Of a DNA stretch of 64,000 nucleotides, positions 1-11,080 are shown one piece after another. Every line of letters starts with the position of its first letter. The stretch's first letter is position 1. The notes beneath the pieces were generated by a model. The model was not told the origin of the DNA, ran no database searches, and saw nothing but the letters and a program-made list of their open reading frames with translations. A program made the translations under genes and the position numbers. This stretch comes from Aquilaria yunnanensis (Eukaryota > Streptophyta > Magnoliopsida > Malvales > Thymelaeaceae): the NCBI GenBank assembly GCA_039654915.1, contig CM077595.1:83741501-83805500 (forward strand). Reading direction: 5' to 3'.

Positions 1-1226
1 AAATCCATGGATTGGCTCTTAATCTGATGACCAAGTCGAATGGATGGGTAATTGGAAAACAGTTTGGACAGGTGATGATGGTTGAGGACCCAGGAAATAT
101 GGGGGAATACTGTAAAGGATATCTGAGGATTAGGATAAAGCTGAATATCAAGGAGCCTATTAAAGCGGGATTTTGGCAGAAGAAGTCTGGAGGGTGCAGA
201 AAGTGGATAGCTGCGCGTTATGAAAGACTGGGGGACCTCTGCTATACATGTGGTAGGCTGGGGCATACGGATATTAGCTGTAGGGTGGCTTCTCAACCAA
301 TTATGATGAGCACAGGTCAGCAGACGTATGGTCCCTGGTTAAGAGCTCCTACGCCAAGAGAAAATGAAGATCTTGCCAAAACTAATCCTCCAAGGCCGGA
401 CCATTTAAGGCCTGGAACATTAGTAAGTTCAAATATGCATATAAAGGCCAATGAGGGCTTATCGGCTGATTCCCCAATTAACCAGGATTCCCAACAGTTG
501 ATTGGAAGTGTGCCAGGCCAGCACTTTGAGTAAATCAGTAAAAGGTGCTGAACTAAATCTTCAATGTCAATCCCTTTATACAACAGGAGAATCTGATACA
601 ACGGGGGCACAGGAGGATGAATCCATTGAAGGAATGTCATAAAGATGGGGTAGGAAAAGAGGTAGGCCCCATAAGAGGAAAACATCTGAAATGGAAACTA
701 TTGTAGATGAAAGTACTGGAAAAAAGAAAACTCGAGAGAACAATACTTCTGAATATGGGTCTGGTGGCTGCCCTTCAGCCACACGGGATCCATGATCGTT
801 ATGAGCTGGAACTGCCAGGGGATAGGGCCAACCCTGACAGTTTAATACCTGGATTGGCTCTTAAGGAAATACAATCCTTAGATATGTTTTCTAATGGAGA
901 CAAGAAATAAGAAGGAGAAACTGGAAATGGTAAGGAAGAAGACCAAGTTCAGAAATACTTGCTATGTCGATCCTATTGGCAAATCTGGAGGGCTAGCTCT
1001 TTGGTGGAATGACAGTGTGCATGTTTACATTGGGAATATGTCAAGGAACTTTATGCAAACAACAGTAATAGATAATAAGAGCAATACTAGTCACATTACC
1101 TGGGTGTATGCAGACCCAAAATTCTCTGACAGGAAGAAAAACAAAGAAGGTCCCACCTATTGCTTTAATTTACTACCCTTTCTATCTCGCTTTGACGGAA
1201 ACATTTGGTCTAGCCTGATTTTTTAG
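1..1226 (+). pseudogene. LINE-type retrotransposon remnant (ORF1 zinc knuckle and start of endonuclease domain)
   Basis: Two parts of a plant LINE are visible in order. The reading frame at 12-533 carries a basic stretch and then a CCHC zinc knuckle around residues 77-90 (CYTCGRLGHTDISC), preceded by YERLGDL, as in the DUF4283/zf-CCHC proteins encoded upstream of plant LINE polymerases. From 801 a second frame begins MSWNCQGIG, the usual start of the LINE apurinic-type endonuclease, and continues through FLMETRN to GGLALWWND near 1010. Stops at 843-845 and 876-878 break this frame, and homology fades by about 1226, well before any reverse transcriptase. The 5' end lies outside the window. This is a dead, 3'-truncated copy; the family is clear, the subfamily is not. 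Confidence 0.75.
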
Positions 1227-1258
1227 GCGAGCAACAATTTACATGCCTTGGACAATTT

Positions 1259-1440
1259 CTAGCACTAACATCAGTGTCCTCTCGAACGCCAACGTCGATA
1301 TCCTCTCTGGTGCCAATCTCTAAATCATCAATTTTCCAATGTTCAGCACCAACATTGGTGTCCTCTCCGGCACCAATCTTCGAATAGTTGATTTCACAGA
1401 GTTTGGCACCAACGTTGGTGTCCTATCTGGCTTCTTCATT
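1259..1440. repeat. Degenerate short tandem repeat, period about 60 bp
   Basis: Four imperfect copies of a core reading roughly GCACCAACGTTGGTGTCCTC occur at about 1259, 1287, 1344 and 1405, followed by a linker containing AATC and TTGATTTC-like words. The core includes a small palindrome (CCAACGTTGG), so it resembles the subterminal repeats of DNA transposons, but no ends were found. Function unknown. Confidence 0.55.
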
Positions 1441-1650
1441 GAGGTTACCCAAACCTAGTTTGTCCTCCTCGTCAAATTCACCATGAACTTCGCCGGATAC
1501 TTCATTATCGAGCTTGCTATCATCAACATCGCCACCATCAAGGTCTGGACAATGTGCATTTGCATGATATTGGATCTTAATTTCCCAGAGAGGAGAGGAG
1601 AGATGCATGATTCCAAAGGAGAATGAAGGGAAAGAGCAATTGGAAGCCAA
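1423..1650 (-). other. Unassigned open frame, acidic, possibly a gene fragment
   Basis: The minus strand is open for about 75 codons and encodes a region rich in Asp and Glu (GGDVDDSKLDNEVSGEVHGE). The local base composition is higher in GC than the flanks. I recognise no domain, and the 3' part of the frame overlaps the short tandem repeat at 1259-1440. It could be a captured exon inside a DNA transposon or chance; I do not call it a gene. Confidence 0.2.
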
Positions 1651-2042
1651 ACTTCATCGATTTTGGACCCTCATCCACATGAATTGAAAGAGAACAAAGG
1701 AGAGGAAGAATTGGCCGCTAGTCAACTGGGTAAATAACGAGTAATATAGTAAAATGCTAGTAAACAAGTTTCCATTAATTAAAACGTTTTATTCTTTTTG
1801 GGACTATAAAAAAAATACGATTTATTTTTTTTGGGATGGATGAAGTATTTATTATGTATATAATGTACTGACCTTTTTTTAGTTATATAAAAACTTTAAT
1901 TTAAGTTTAACTATGTCAAATACAAAAATTACATGTGTTGAGCTCAATTCTATGATCTAACAACAATAACAATAAACAATGAATTGCCGACATTAACCTA
2001 ATTTTTTCAGTAAGTAGAAATAAAAAACAAACGGAATCTAAT

Positions 2043-2280
2043 AGGAATGAAGTCTAAGGGCCATGGTGGCCAATTGATGAGCTTGATTGACTGTGGAGCA
2101 ACGGACTACCAACATAGAAAGTCTCCTTAATTGGTTGGCTAACTGATGAATTTCATTGACGTACTTCTCGATATCTAGGTGAATAGAGTTTTAGCCTATG
2201 ATCTGAACATCAAGCCAAAAACCCCTATACACTCCAAAAGCCATCACCTTTGCTTCCCAAGATAACCCCACTTTAACACC
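2043..2280 (-). pseudogene. RNase H-like domain relic (plant RVT_3 type)
   Basis: Translating the minus strand gives a single frame with SWEAKVMAFGVYRGFWLDVQ, one stop (about 2192-2194), then EIHQLANQLRRL and finally STVNQAHQLATMALR before a stop. This follows the order of the RNase H fold found at the end of plant LINE polyproteins and in related plant proteins: the conserved E.KA region, an Ile-rich strand, and the C-terminal N.xAHxLAxxAL helix. The catalytic Asp normally placed in the 'ESDS' strand is missing. It lies in the opposite orientation to the LINE at 1-1226, so it belongs to a different insertion. Dead fragment. Confidence 0.6.
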
Positions 2281-2344
2281 CTTAAAAAGCCCTCAACCCT
2301 ACTTTGTAAGACCCTTTTTTATATCCCAAAAAACGCTCACCAAT

Positions 2345-2670
2345 TATTTTAACTTGAATTAATTAAAAAAAATTATAGCTTTTTTTTTTGTTTAAAAGTA
2401 ATGTTATTTGAAAGCTGGTACTATATAGGCATAATAATCCAATGAATAACATTGTTTTGTAGTGTATTTGAGTTTTTTTTAATTGTTTTAGGTTGAATAA
2501 GTAAAAAAATTCATAAAATTTTTTTTATTTTATGAAAAAAAATGTTATTAAATGAATTATTATATCTATAAAGTATTAATTTTTGAATGGCATTGATTTC
2601 ACATAAAAAAAACCATAAATATAAAAATAAGTCTTTTCAAATTAATCTAATTTAAGTTAAAATGAATTAG
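2345..2670. repeat. Fold-back MITE, array unit 1
   Basis: Arms related as inverted repeats: a word close to ATCCAATGAATAACATTG near 2437 and its inverse further right, with outer arms TTTTAACTTGAATTAATT and TTTAAGTTAAAATGAATTAG. First unit of the array, which begins at about this point. Confidence 0.6.
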
Positions 2671-3079
2671 ACCTAAATAAATAATGTTAGCATTTGTTTG
2701 ATATTATATCATGTTTCCATAACCAAAAATTATTTAAAATTTTTAAAAATTAATTTTGGAAGAGAAATACTATTGTTACCTTTTTAGATAAAATATGAAG
2801 ATATTTAATTAATTTTTCAAAAAACTAAATGGTGGTATCCCACTTCTCAACATGGATTGCTTACAAACATACTAATTTTAGTTTCTTTTGAGTAAAATAA
2901 TCAAACATATAAGAATTTATTATTTCACACAAAAATAAGTAGAAAAAAAGGTATATTTCTTTGACGATATTGACACTTCTATTAAGGATTATCATGACTT
3001 AATTAAAATGTTTGAATTTAAATTGGCTCTAGCTCAATGACTAAAATAGGCTGACTTGTCATTTGAGATCTAACAATAC

Positions 3080-3971
3080 TAGGGGTGAGTATTCGGTCAG
3101 TTCGATTTTAAACCGACCGAATAAGGTAAAATCAATCAATTTTTGGTTCCTAATTCTTAAAACTAAATTAACCAAAGTACTCATGCAAACCAAAACCAAA
3201 CCAACTGAAATAGAGTTTGGTTAGTTCAATTTCTCTTATTTGGTTTCAGAAAAAAAAAGTTCAAAAAATAGAAAGGAAATAGCTAGAACAACCATGAGCA
3301 GATCTGAAACGAATCTACACTATTGGAGACACGAGATGGACGAAGATGTTGGCTATCTCACTGATGGCTGAAGAAATTAACCAAAGGGCGAAGGGCCAAG
3401 AAGTTACGGCATGAGAAATCATGGAAGAGTCAAAAGCTTCTCGATGGATCAGACCTTATTTTCAATAATGAAGGTCGTTGCTCCTCCAGCGTTGACCAAT
3501 CTTCCTTCAATAGTGACTTGCCAGTAGTGAAAAAGAAGACCCGGTAGCCATGATTTGTGGAGGCGCATCAATGAAAACAAAGGCTTGGTGGAAAAACAGG
3601 TACTTAGAGAAAGAATTAAGGAGGATTGTTGGATGAGGCTAAAGGTTTGAATGAAATTAAAGATGACTAGAGAACGGAGTAGTCGATACGAGGTTAAAGA
3701 GGGGAGATTGTCTACGCAAAGAGGTAAAAGAGTGCATTATATACCTAGGGTACGTAAATATCTCATAGATACCCATAAAAAAAACTAATATTCACAATTC
3801 AGTCATTTCAATTTTTTTGGTTTCAATCACACCTGAGACCGAACTATAAAACCAATTATACAATTTGGTTTTTGACGAAACCAAACCAAAAACCTAAAAA
3901 CCCGAACCAAAGTCCGAATCCAATTAGATAATTCAGTTTTTTCGGTTTTGTCCAAATAGTGCTTACCCCTA
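3080..3971. mobile_element. Non-autonomous hAT element
   Basis: The ends are TAGGGGTGAGTA on the left and, read inward from the right, TAGGGGTAAGCA, the common plant hAT terminus (GGGGTGAGCA followed by FGG-rich 'CGGTTCGGTTTT' sequence). An exact 8-bp target duplication, AACAATAC, lies at 3072-3079 and 3972-3979. No transposase frame is visible in its 892 bp. It interrupts array unit 1 in the AT-rich block; the other units show the uninterrupted site (CTAACAATACCAATTAAGTA). Confidence 0.85.
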
Positions 3972-4165
3972 AACAATACCAATTAATTAAAGTACAAAGG
4001 TAATGTTACATTTAAGCCATGGTTTTAATATAAAAAAAATGGCTTATTTTTTTATTAGATTTTTATTTAGAATAGTGAGATCTAATAAAAATTTCAAGTG
4101 GTGCCCAAATTTAATTGTATATACCATTTAGACCCCACACCAATATATATATGTCTGTTCATAAC

Positions 4166-4341
4166 CAAGGCCAACATATGCAATGACAGACAAGTTACAA
4201 ATATTATTTATAATTTCCATGATTTTTTGTAGTTCCTTTATCGTAAACAACACCCGAGTATAGGAAATTAATGCATTGGAACTAAATCAGACACAGGAAT
4301 TCAGGAATTCGAGAGATTCACATAAGGAATAGACATACCAT
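4166..4341 (-). pseudogene. eEF2 5'-end relic, array unit 1
   Basis: 4166-4253 aligns over 88 nt with the real eEF2 exon at 53651-53738, and 4339-4341 is the ATG-equivalent at the end of the upstream exon. The donor after the exon is changed (AAGG in place of ATGG on the plus strand), and the coding frame is degraded. Intron 1 between them is about 85 bp, as in the living gene (86 bp). Confidence 0.75.
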
Positions 4342-5340
4342 CTTGGTGGGATTTTAAATACCACCACATAAACACTTAAGCTAGCTCCACTTGCAAATAC
4401 ATGTTCATTAACTAGTCATCTCTTACCTCATCAAGTACAACAAGAACAAGACTAAAACAATAACTCCACGAAGCAAGACAATAATACAAACGCAAAAATA
4501 AACTTAGTTTTACACTTGCAAAAGTTGAAAACAAATTTTCTTGGACTGAATCTTTGATAATAAACACCCAAAACATCACTAACAACATCAACTCTTGAAA
4601 AGGCAAACTTACTAATTTCACATTTTTTTGTTCGATAAAAAAACAAGAAAATAGCTCAATTAACAGCTCAATAACTTGCAGAAAATAGCAAGTGATATCA
4701 AAATCAACCAAATTGGAAGGTGAGCAAGATGAAAGAGGCGCAGAGAAGTGAAGTTTCTGATCATGATTTAAGACATCAAAAGAGAACTCCAATATGATGA
4801 AAAGTAAAGGATATCTAAATTTACAATAAATGAGGTGCAAAATTTACAAATAGCTTACTGGTTGCAAGAGAAGCAAAAGCACTGTGACTGGTAACACCTG
4901 AGAAGTGAAAATGATGAAAATATGGAGATAATTTGGGTTTATGTGCCCCTTAGAAGGCCGGTGACAGTTTTCATTCTTTGCATTCCAAGGACAAAAAATG
5001 CTAAAGTAGCGTTTTAGGCACTTAAGTTATACCTTGCCACCAATTAGCTCCATATTTTTTTTATTTGTGTTGACGTAACCATTGAAGTTTCGCAATCATT
5101 CCATTTTATCCATTATATGCCACGAAGACTTTAAAAGTTTGGCCATTGTACATATGAGACCATAAATATTGTTAAGGAAAGGGAATTTTGTGTAACTAGA
5201 TCGATAAATGTATAAACTCAAAATTAAAAAGTTCTAATCATTTTTTATGCCAATTGTTTATTAAACAACACATTTTGGTCAACTAGAAAGACAAATGTTG
5301 GATATTAATATGTCAAGAATAAAAGATGAAATTAAACTAA

Positions 5341-5668
5341 GAGTCAATTTGTTGTAACTTAAATTAATAAAAAAATATTTTTATAGTTTTTTTAAAGTAA
5401 TGTTATTTGAAAGCCGCTACTATATATGTATAATAATCCATTGAATAACATTTTTTTGTAGTGTCATTCAGTTTTAATTAATTTTTTTTAGGTTGAGTAA
5501 GTAAAAAAATTCATAAAAATTTAATTAGATTATGGAAAAAAAAAGTTATTCAATGGATTATTATATATAAGGTATTAATTTTTGAAAAACATTGATTTCA
5601 GACAAAAAAAACCATAAGTATAAAAATAGGTTTTTTGAATTAATCTAATTTTAGTTAAAATAAATTGG
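5341..5668. repeat. Fold-back MITE, array unit 2
   Basis: Outer arms start GAGTCAATTTGTTGTAACTT on the left and end with TTTTAGTTAAAATAAATTGG on the right. The inner arms ATCCATTGAATAACAT and ATGTTATTCAATGGAT type words are nearly perfect inverse copies separated by about 90 bp. Confidence 0.65.
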
Positions 5669-6295
5669 AGATAAATAAATAGTATCAGTATTTTTTTGAT
5701 ATTATATCAGGTTTACATAACCAACAATTTTTTGGAAGAATTTAAAAATGGATTTTGAAAGTTAAATACTATTGTTACTTTTTCAAATAAAACATGAAGA
5801 TATTTAGTTAAATTTCCAAAAACTTAAATGGATGTATCCCACTTCTCAAGGTGAATTGCCTACAAACTTACTAATCATAGTCTCTTTTGAGTAAAATAAT
5901 CTAAACATATAAGAGTTTATTATTTCATGCAAAAAACAAGTAGAAAAAAGTTTATTTCTTTGACAGCATTGACACTTCTATTAAGGATTAACATGCCTTA
6001 GTTAAAACATTTAAACTTAACTTGGCCTTAGTTCAATAACTAAAATAGGTTGACTTGTTATTTGAAGGCTAATGGTACCAACTACGTAAAGTCCAAATAT
6101 AATGTTACATTTAAGCCATAATTTTAATATAAGAAAAAAGAACGATAAGAAAAAAAGTAATTTGAAATGAATGAAATGTTTTTTTTTAGATTTTTCTTAG
6201 AATAGTGAAATCTAATAAAAATTTAAAGTGGTGCGTAAACTTAATTTCACGTACCATTTAGATCCCACTTCAATATGTATTCATCCGCCCATAAC

Positions 6296-6452
6296 AATGG
6301 TCAACATGGGCAATGACAAACAAGTTACGAATGTTATATGTAATTTTCATGATTTCTCGCAATTTCTCAAACAAGAAAATAATGCGTTAGAACTAAATCA
6401 GATACATGAATTTAGAAATTTGAAAGATTCACATCAGAGATAGGAGTGCCAT
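6296..6452 (-). pseudogene. eEF2 5'-end relic, array unit 2
   Basis: The eEF2-like exon begins at 6296 with CAATGGTCAACATGGGCAAT but is cut short at about 6371, where roughly 20 bp (the acceptor side of the exon) is missing relative to the other units. The ATG-equivalent is at 6450-6452. Not translatable as eEF2. Confidence 0.7.
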
Positions 6453-7454
6453 CTTGCAGGATTTCAAATGTCATCACGTAAACACATCAGTCTGCTCTAC
6501 CTACAAGTACATGTTCATTAAGTAGCTACCCTCACCTCATCAAATACGACAATAACTCCATAATGCAAGACAACCATGTAAACGCAAGGATAAACTTAGT
6601 CTCACACTTGCACAAGCTAAAAATTGATTTTCTTCGATCGAATCTTTTATAATAACCACTCAAAACATCATTAGCAACATCAACTCTTGCAAATGTAGGC
6701 TTACTAATTTCACATATTCTTATGTGGTAAAAAAACCAAAAAATAGCTCGATTGACAGCTTAATAAGTTGCAAAAATAGCAAGTGATATTGAAATCAGCC
6801 AAATCGAAAGGCGAGTAAGATAAAATAAACACAAAGAAGTGAAGTTTCCGATCACGAATTAAGACGTCAAAAATTAAAAGAATTTTGATGCAATGAAATG
6901 CAGCAAATATTTGAATCTACAATAAATGAGATATAAATCTTACCAATTGCCTGCAAGTTATGAGAGAAGCAGAAACACTACGACTGAAAGCAGCTGAGAA
7001 GTAAAAATGGTGGACATGTATAGATAATTTGTGGTTTATATACCACTTAGAGGGCCAGTGATAATTTTTGTTCTTTGCATGCCAAGAACTAAGGAAGCTA
7101 GAGTAGTGCTTTGGACACTTTAATTTTACATTATGATCAATTAGCTCCCCATTTTTTGATATATGTTGAAGTTGCCACTGAAGTTTCACAATCCGTCTAT
7201 TTTATCCATTATATATCATGAAAACTTTATAAGTTTGGCCATTGTACATATGAGACAATGAATACCGTAGATGAAAAGGAATTTTGTGTAACTAGATTAA
7301 TAAACGTGCAAATTCAAACATTAAAAAGTTTTATTTTTGTTTTGTTTTGTAAAAAAAGAATCCAATTACTAATTGTTAAATAACACCTCTAGCCAACTAG
7401 AAATACAAATGTTGGATATTAATCTGTCAAGAATAAAAGATGAAACTAAACTAA

Positions 7455-7779
7455 GAGCCAATTTGTTATAACCTAAATTAATGAGAAATATTTTTACGGC
7501 TTTTTTTTTGTTTAAAAACAATGTTATTTGAAAGCTTGTAATATATAGGTATAATAATCCATTGAATAATATTTTTTCATAGCGTAATTGAGTTATTATT
7601 AATTTTTTTAAGTTAAGTAAGTGAAAAATTCATAAAATTTAATTAGATTATGAAAAAAATGTTATTCAATGGATTATTATATCTATAAAGTATTAATTTT
7701 TGAATAACATTGATTTTGGACAAAAAACATAAGTATAAAAATCTTTATGAATTAATATAATTTAAGTTAAAATGAATCA
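7455..7779. repeat. Fold-back MITE, array unit 3
   Basis: Same arms and internal inverted repeat as in the other units (ATCCATTGAATAATATTTTT and, about 90 bp on, AAAAATGTTATTCAATGGAT). Confidence 0.65.
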
Positions 7780-8404
7780 AACCTAAGTAAATAGTATTAG
7801 TATTTTTTAATATTATATCAGGTTTCCGTAACAATTTTTTTAAAAAGAAATTAAAAATAAATTTTGAAAGAGAAATACTATTGTTTCTTTTTCTAATAAA
7901 ACATGAAAATATTTAGTTAATTTTTTTTAAAAATTAAACAGTGGTATTGCCCTTCCCAAGGTGGATTTTTTACAAGCATACTAATTTTGTCTCTTTTGAG
8001 TAAAGTAATCTATACACACAAGAGTTTAATATTACATTAAAAAAATAAGTTGAAAAAAATCTATTTTTTTTAACGACATTGACAGTTCTATTAGGGATTA
8101 GCATGACTTTTTTAAAACATTTGAACTTAACTTTGTTTTAGTTCAATGACTAAAATAAGTTGACTTGTCATTTGGGGGCTAAAAATACCAATTAAATAAG
8201 GTCCAAGGGTTATGTTAAATTTAAGCCATGGGTTTAATATAACAAAGAAGAATGACAAAAAAAAAAGTTTGATATGATTGACTTATTTTTTTGTCATATT
8301 TTTATTGAGAATAGCGGGATCTAATAAAAATTTAAAGTGGTATCCAAACTTAATTTTACATACCATTTGGACTTCACTTCAATATATATATGTCCGTCCA
8401 TAAC

Positions 8405-8492
8405 CATGGTCAACATGTGTAATGATAGACAAGTTATGGATATTATGTATAATTTCCATGATTTATTGCAGTTCCTTAACCATAAACATCAA
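8405..8492 (-). pseudogene. eEF2 coding-exon relic, array unit 3
   Basis: A full-length 88-nt copy of the eEF2 exon. On the minus strand it reads LMFMVKELQ, a stop, then IMEI...HNLSIITHVDH, to be compared with [14 protein letters not shown]...[10 protein letters not shown] in the real protein. The in-frame stop and non-consensus acceptor make it dead. Its upstream ATG exon is displaced to about 9700 by the insertion at 8560-9675. Confidence 0.75.
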
Positions 8493-8559
8493 CTAAGTAT
8501 AAGAAAATAATGTATTAGAACTAAACCGGACATAGGAATTTAGAAACACGAGAGATTCA

Positions 8560-9675
8560 TGCAGTGGCGAAACTACGTTTGGGCATAGGTGTGCTATTGG
8601 CCCTTGAGAATTTTGGAAATTTGTAGGAAAAAAGTACTAATTTGGTCATTTGTTAGAAGTCAAGGGCAAGCTGTGAACTTTTGCCCTCCCAAATATGGTT
8701 GAAGACTATAAAGATAGGGGGACAGTGAGGCATGTGTTCAAAGGTATGAAGACTGAATCCATAATGTTGAAGACTATTTTTTTTCATTCTATTTTTCTTA
8801 TCCTAAAATTATGGATTAAATGCAACATTAACTCTTTGACTTTACGTAATTAGCATGGTTAGCCCTTAGGTTATTAGTTAGCCTATTTTAGTCATGGAAC
8901 TTTGTAAATCAAGTTAAGTTCAAAAGTTTCAAATAAGCCATATTAACTTCTAATATAATTGTCAATGTTGTTAAAAAATATATATTTTTTTCTACTTGAT
9001 TTTAGTGTAAAATTATAAAATCTTATATATTTTGATTGTTTTATTTTGAAAACATTAGAATTAGTATATTTCTAGGCAATTCACCTTAAAAAGTGAGGGA
9101 CAACCTGTTAGTTTTTTGAAAAATTAACTAAATATGTTTGCATTTTGCCTAAAAAAATAATAGTAACATTTCTCTTTCAAAATTCATTTTTGAAGTTTCT
9201 AAATAATTTTAAAGACTTATTCATTCCAAAGTTAAATATAGAGCATATATATTTAGTGACTTGAAATACTTTATTTTGAAAATCAATAAAATTTGATAAC
9301 TTACTTCAAATTAAAACTTAAGGTTACTCAAAGTAATATTTATTTATACGTATACTGTTATGAATTAACTCAAATAATTTTTATTTAGATGGTTGCGTTT
9401 GCTTTTTTATACTAAAAAATGTACAAAAGAATTATTATAAGAGAGATATTATATTTAGATGCTCGTGTTATAGATTGAAGTTACCTTTGATCAATTTAAG
9501 TTTTAGTACTGATTGTAATTTAGGCTTATATATAGACCTTACTTTCATAAAATTTTAGATCCATCACTTCTACTTGACTTCACCACCGTCTTAGCATACT
9601 ATTACCATCTCACTGCACTCTCTTTGTGCTACTTGCACTTGCCCCCCCAAGCTAAAAATCCTGGTTCCATCACTT
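8560..9675. mobile_element. 1.1-kb insertion of 'GTGGCG'-ended repeat family
   Basis: Array unit 3 is interrupted between GAGAGATTCA and GATTCACATAAG; GATTCA (8554-8559 and 9676-9681) is repeated at both ends. The termini are weak inverted repeats (GCAGTGGCGAAACT, and inward from the right AAGTGATGGAACC). The C-rich word CTTGCCCCCC near the right end recalls the element at 56043-57180. No coding frame. Classification (hAT or Mutator-like) is open because the duplication is short and the ends are imperfect. Confidence 0.55.
8814..9215. repeat. Inverted copy of the array's AT-rich block inside the 8560-9675 insertion
   Basis: From ATTAAATGCAACATTAACTC to about 9215 the insertion matches the reverse complement of the array segment between the MITE and the eEF2 relic (compare 2715-3070 and 7835-8225), including the inverses of GGTTGACTTGTCATTTG and GAGAAATACTATTGTTAC. 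So this block of the array unit is itself a dispersed repeat, present here in the opposite orientation within an unrelated insertion. Confidence 0.6.
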
Positions 9676-10735
9676 GATTCACATAAGAAATAGGCATACC
9701 ACCATGATAGAATTTCAAATGCTACCACGTAAACACTTAAGCCAGCTCCACTTACAAATACATGTTCATTAACTGACCATCCTTATCTCATCAAGTACAA
9801 CAAGAACAAGGCTAAAACAATAATTCTAAGAAGCAGGACAACCTATAAATGCAACGATACACATAGTCTCACACCTATAAAAGCAAAAAATAGATTTTCT
9901 CGAATCAAATCTTTAATAATAAAAACCCAAAACATCCCTAATAACTTTAACTCTCATAAAAGGCAAACTTATTAATTTCACATTTTCTTGTTCGGTAAAA
10001 AAAACTAGAAAACTGCTCGATTAAAAGCTCAATAAGTTACAGAAAATGAAAAGTGAGATCAAAATCAACCAAATTAGAAGGCAAGCAAGACATAATAAAT
10101 GCAGAGAAGTAATGTTTCTGATCATGATTTAATATGTCAAAAAAGAACTCCGATGCGATGAAGAGAAGAAGATATTTAAATCTATGATAAATAAGGTGCA
10201 AATCTTACCAATCATCTGCTGGTTGTGACAGAAGCGAAAACAATGTGATTGGTAACGGCTGAAAAGCAAAAGTGATGGAAATATAGAGATAATTTATGAT
10301 TTATGTGCTCCTTAAAGGGTCGATAACAATTTTCATTCTTCGCATGCCAAGGACTATAGAGGCTAAAGTGCTATTTTGGACACTTAAATTATACCTTGCG
10401 ACGAATTAGTTCCCTATTTTTTTTTATTTGTGTTGAAGTTGTCACTGAAACTTCACAATCATTCCATTTTATCCATTATTCATCCTAAACACTTTATAAG
10501 TTTGGCCATTGTACATATGAGACCATAAATACTATCGATGAAAGACAATTTTTTGTAATCAGATTGATAAACGTGGAAATTCAAATATTAAAACTTTTAA
10601 TTATTTTTCTTTGTTCAAATTACTTTTTTTTAAGAGTACAATCTAATTAGTAATCGTTAAAAATTACCTTCGATCAACTAGAAAGACAAATGTCAGATAT
10701 TAATATGTCAAGAATAAAAGATGAAATCAAACAAA

Positions 10736-11065
10736 AAGTCAATTTGTTATAACTTCAATTAATGAAAATTATTTTTACAGATTTTTGTTTAAAAGCGATA
10801 TTATGCAAATGCTGGTACTGTATAGGTATTATAATCCATTGACTAACATTTTTTTGTAGTGTAATTGAGTTTTTATTAGTGTTTTTAGGTTGAGTAAGTA
10901 AAAAAATTCATAAAAATTTAATTAGATTATGAAATAATGTTATTCAATGGATTATTATATATATAAATTATTAATTTTTGTATAACATTGATTTCAAACA
11001 AAAAAAAACCATAAATATAAAAATAAGTCTTTTTGAATTAATCTAATTTAAGTTAAAAAAATTGG
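10736..11065. repeat. Fold-back MITE, array unit 4
   Basis: Arms as in the other units; the 3' arm ends ATTGGACCTA and is followed almost at once by the LTR-like insertion at 11081. Confidence 0.6.
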
Positions 11066-11080
11066 ACCTAAATAAATAAT

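Noticed and set aside
4412..4840. Minus-strand open frame of 142 codons, with similar frames at 14172-14462, 15791-16226, 18004-18195 and 20561-20863
   Set aside because: They recur because the array unit recurs, and they lie in the part that corresponds to the eEF2 5' UTR intron. Frames are broken differently in each copy, with no start or domain in common.
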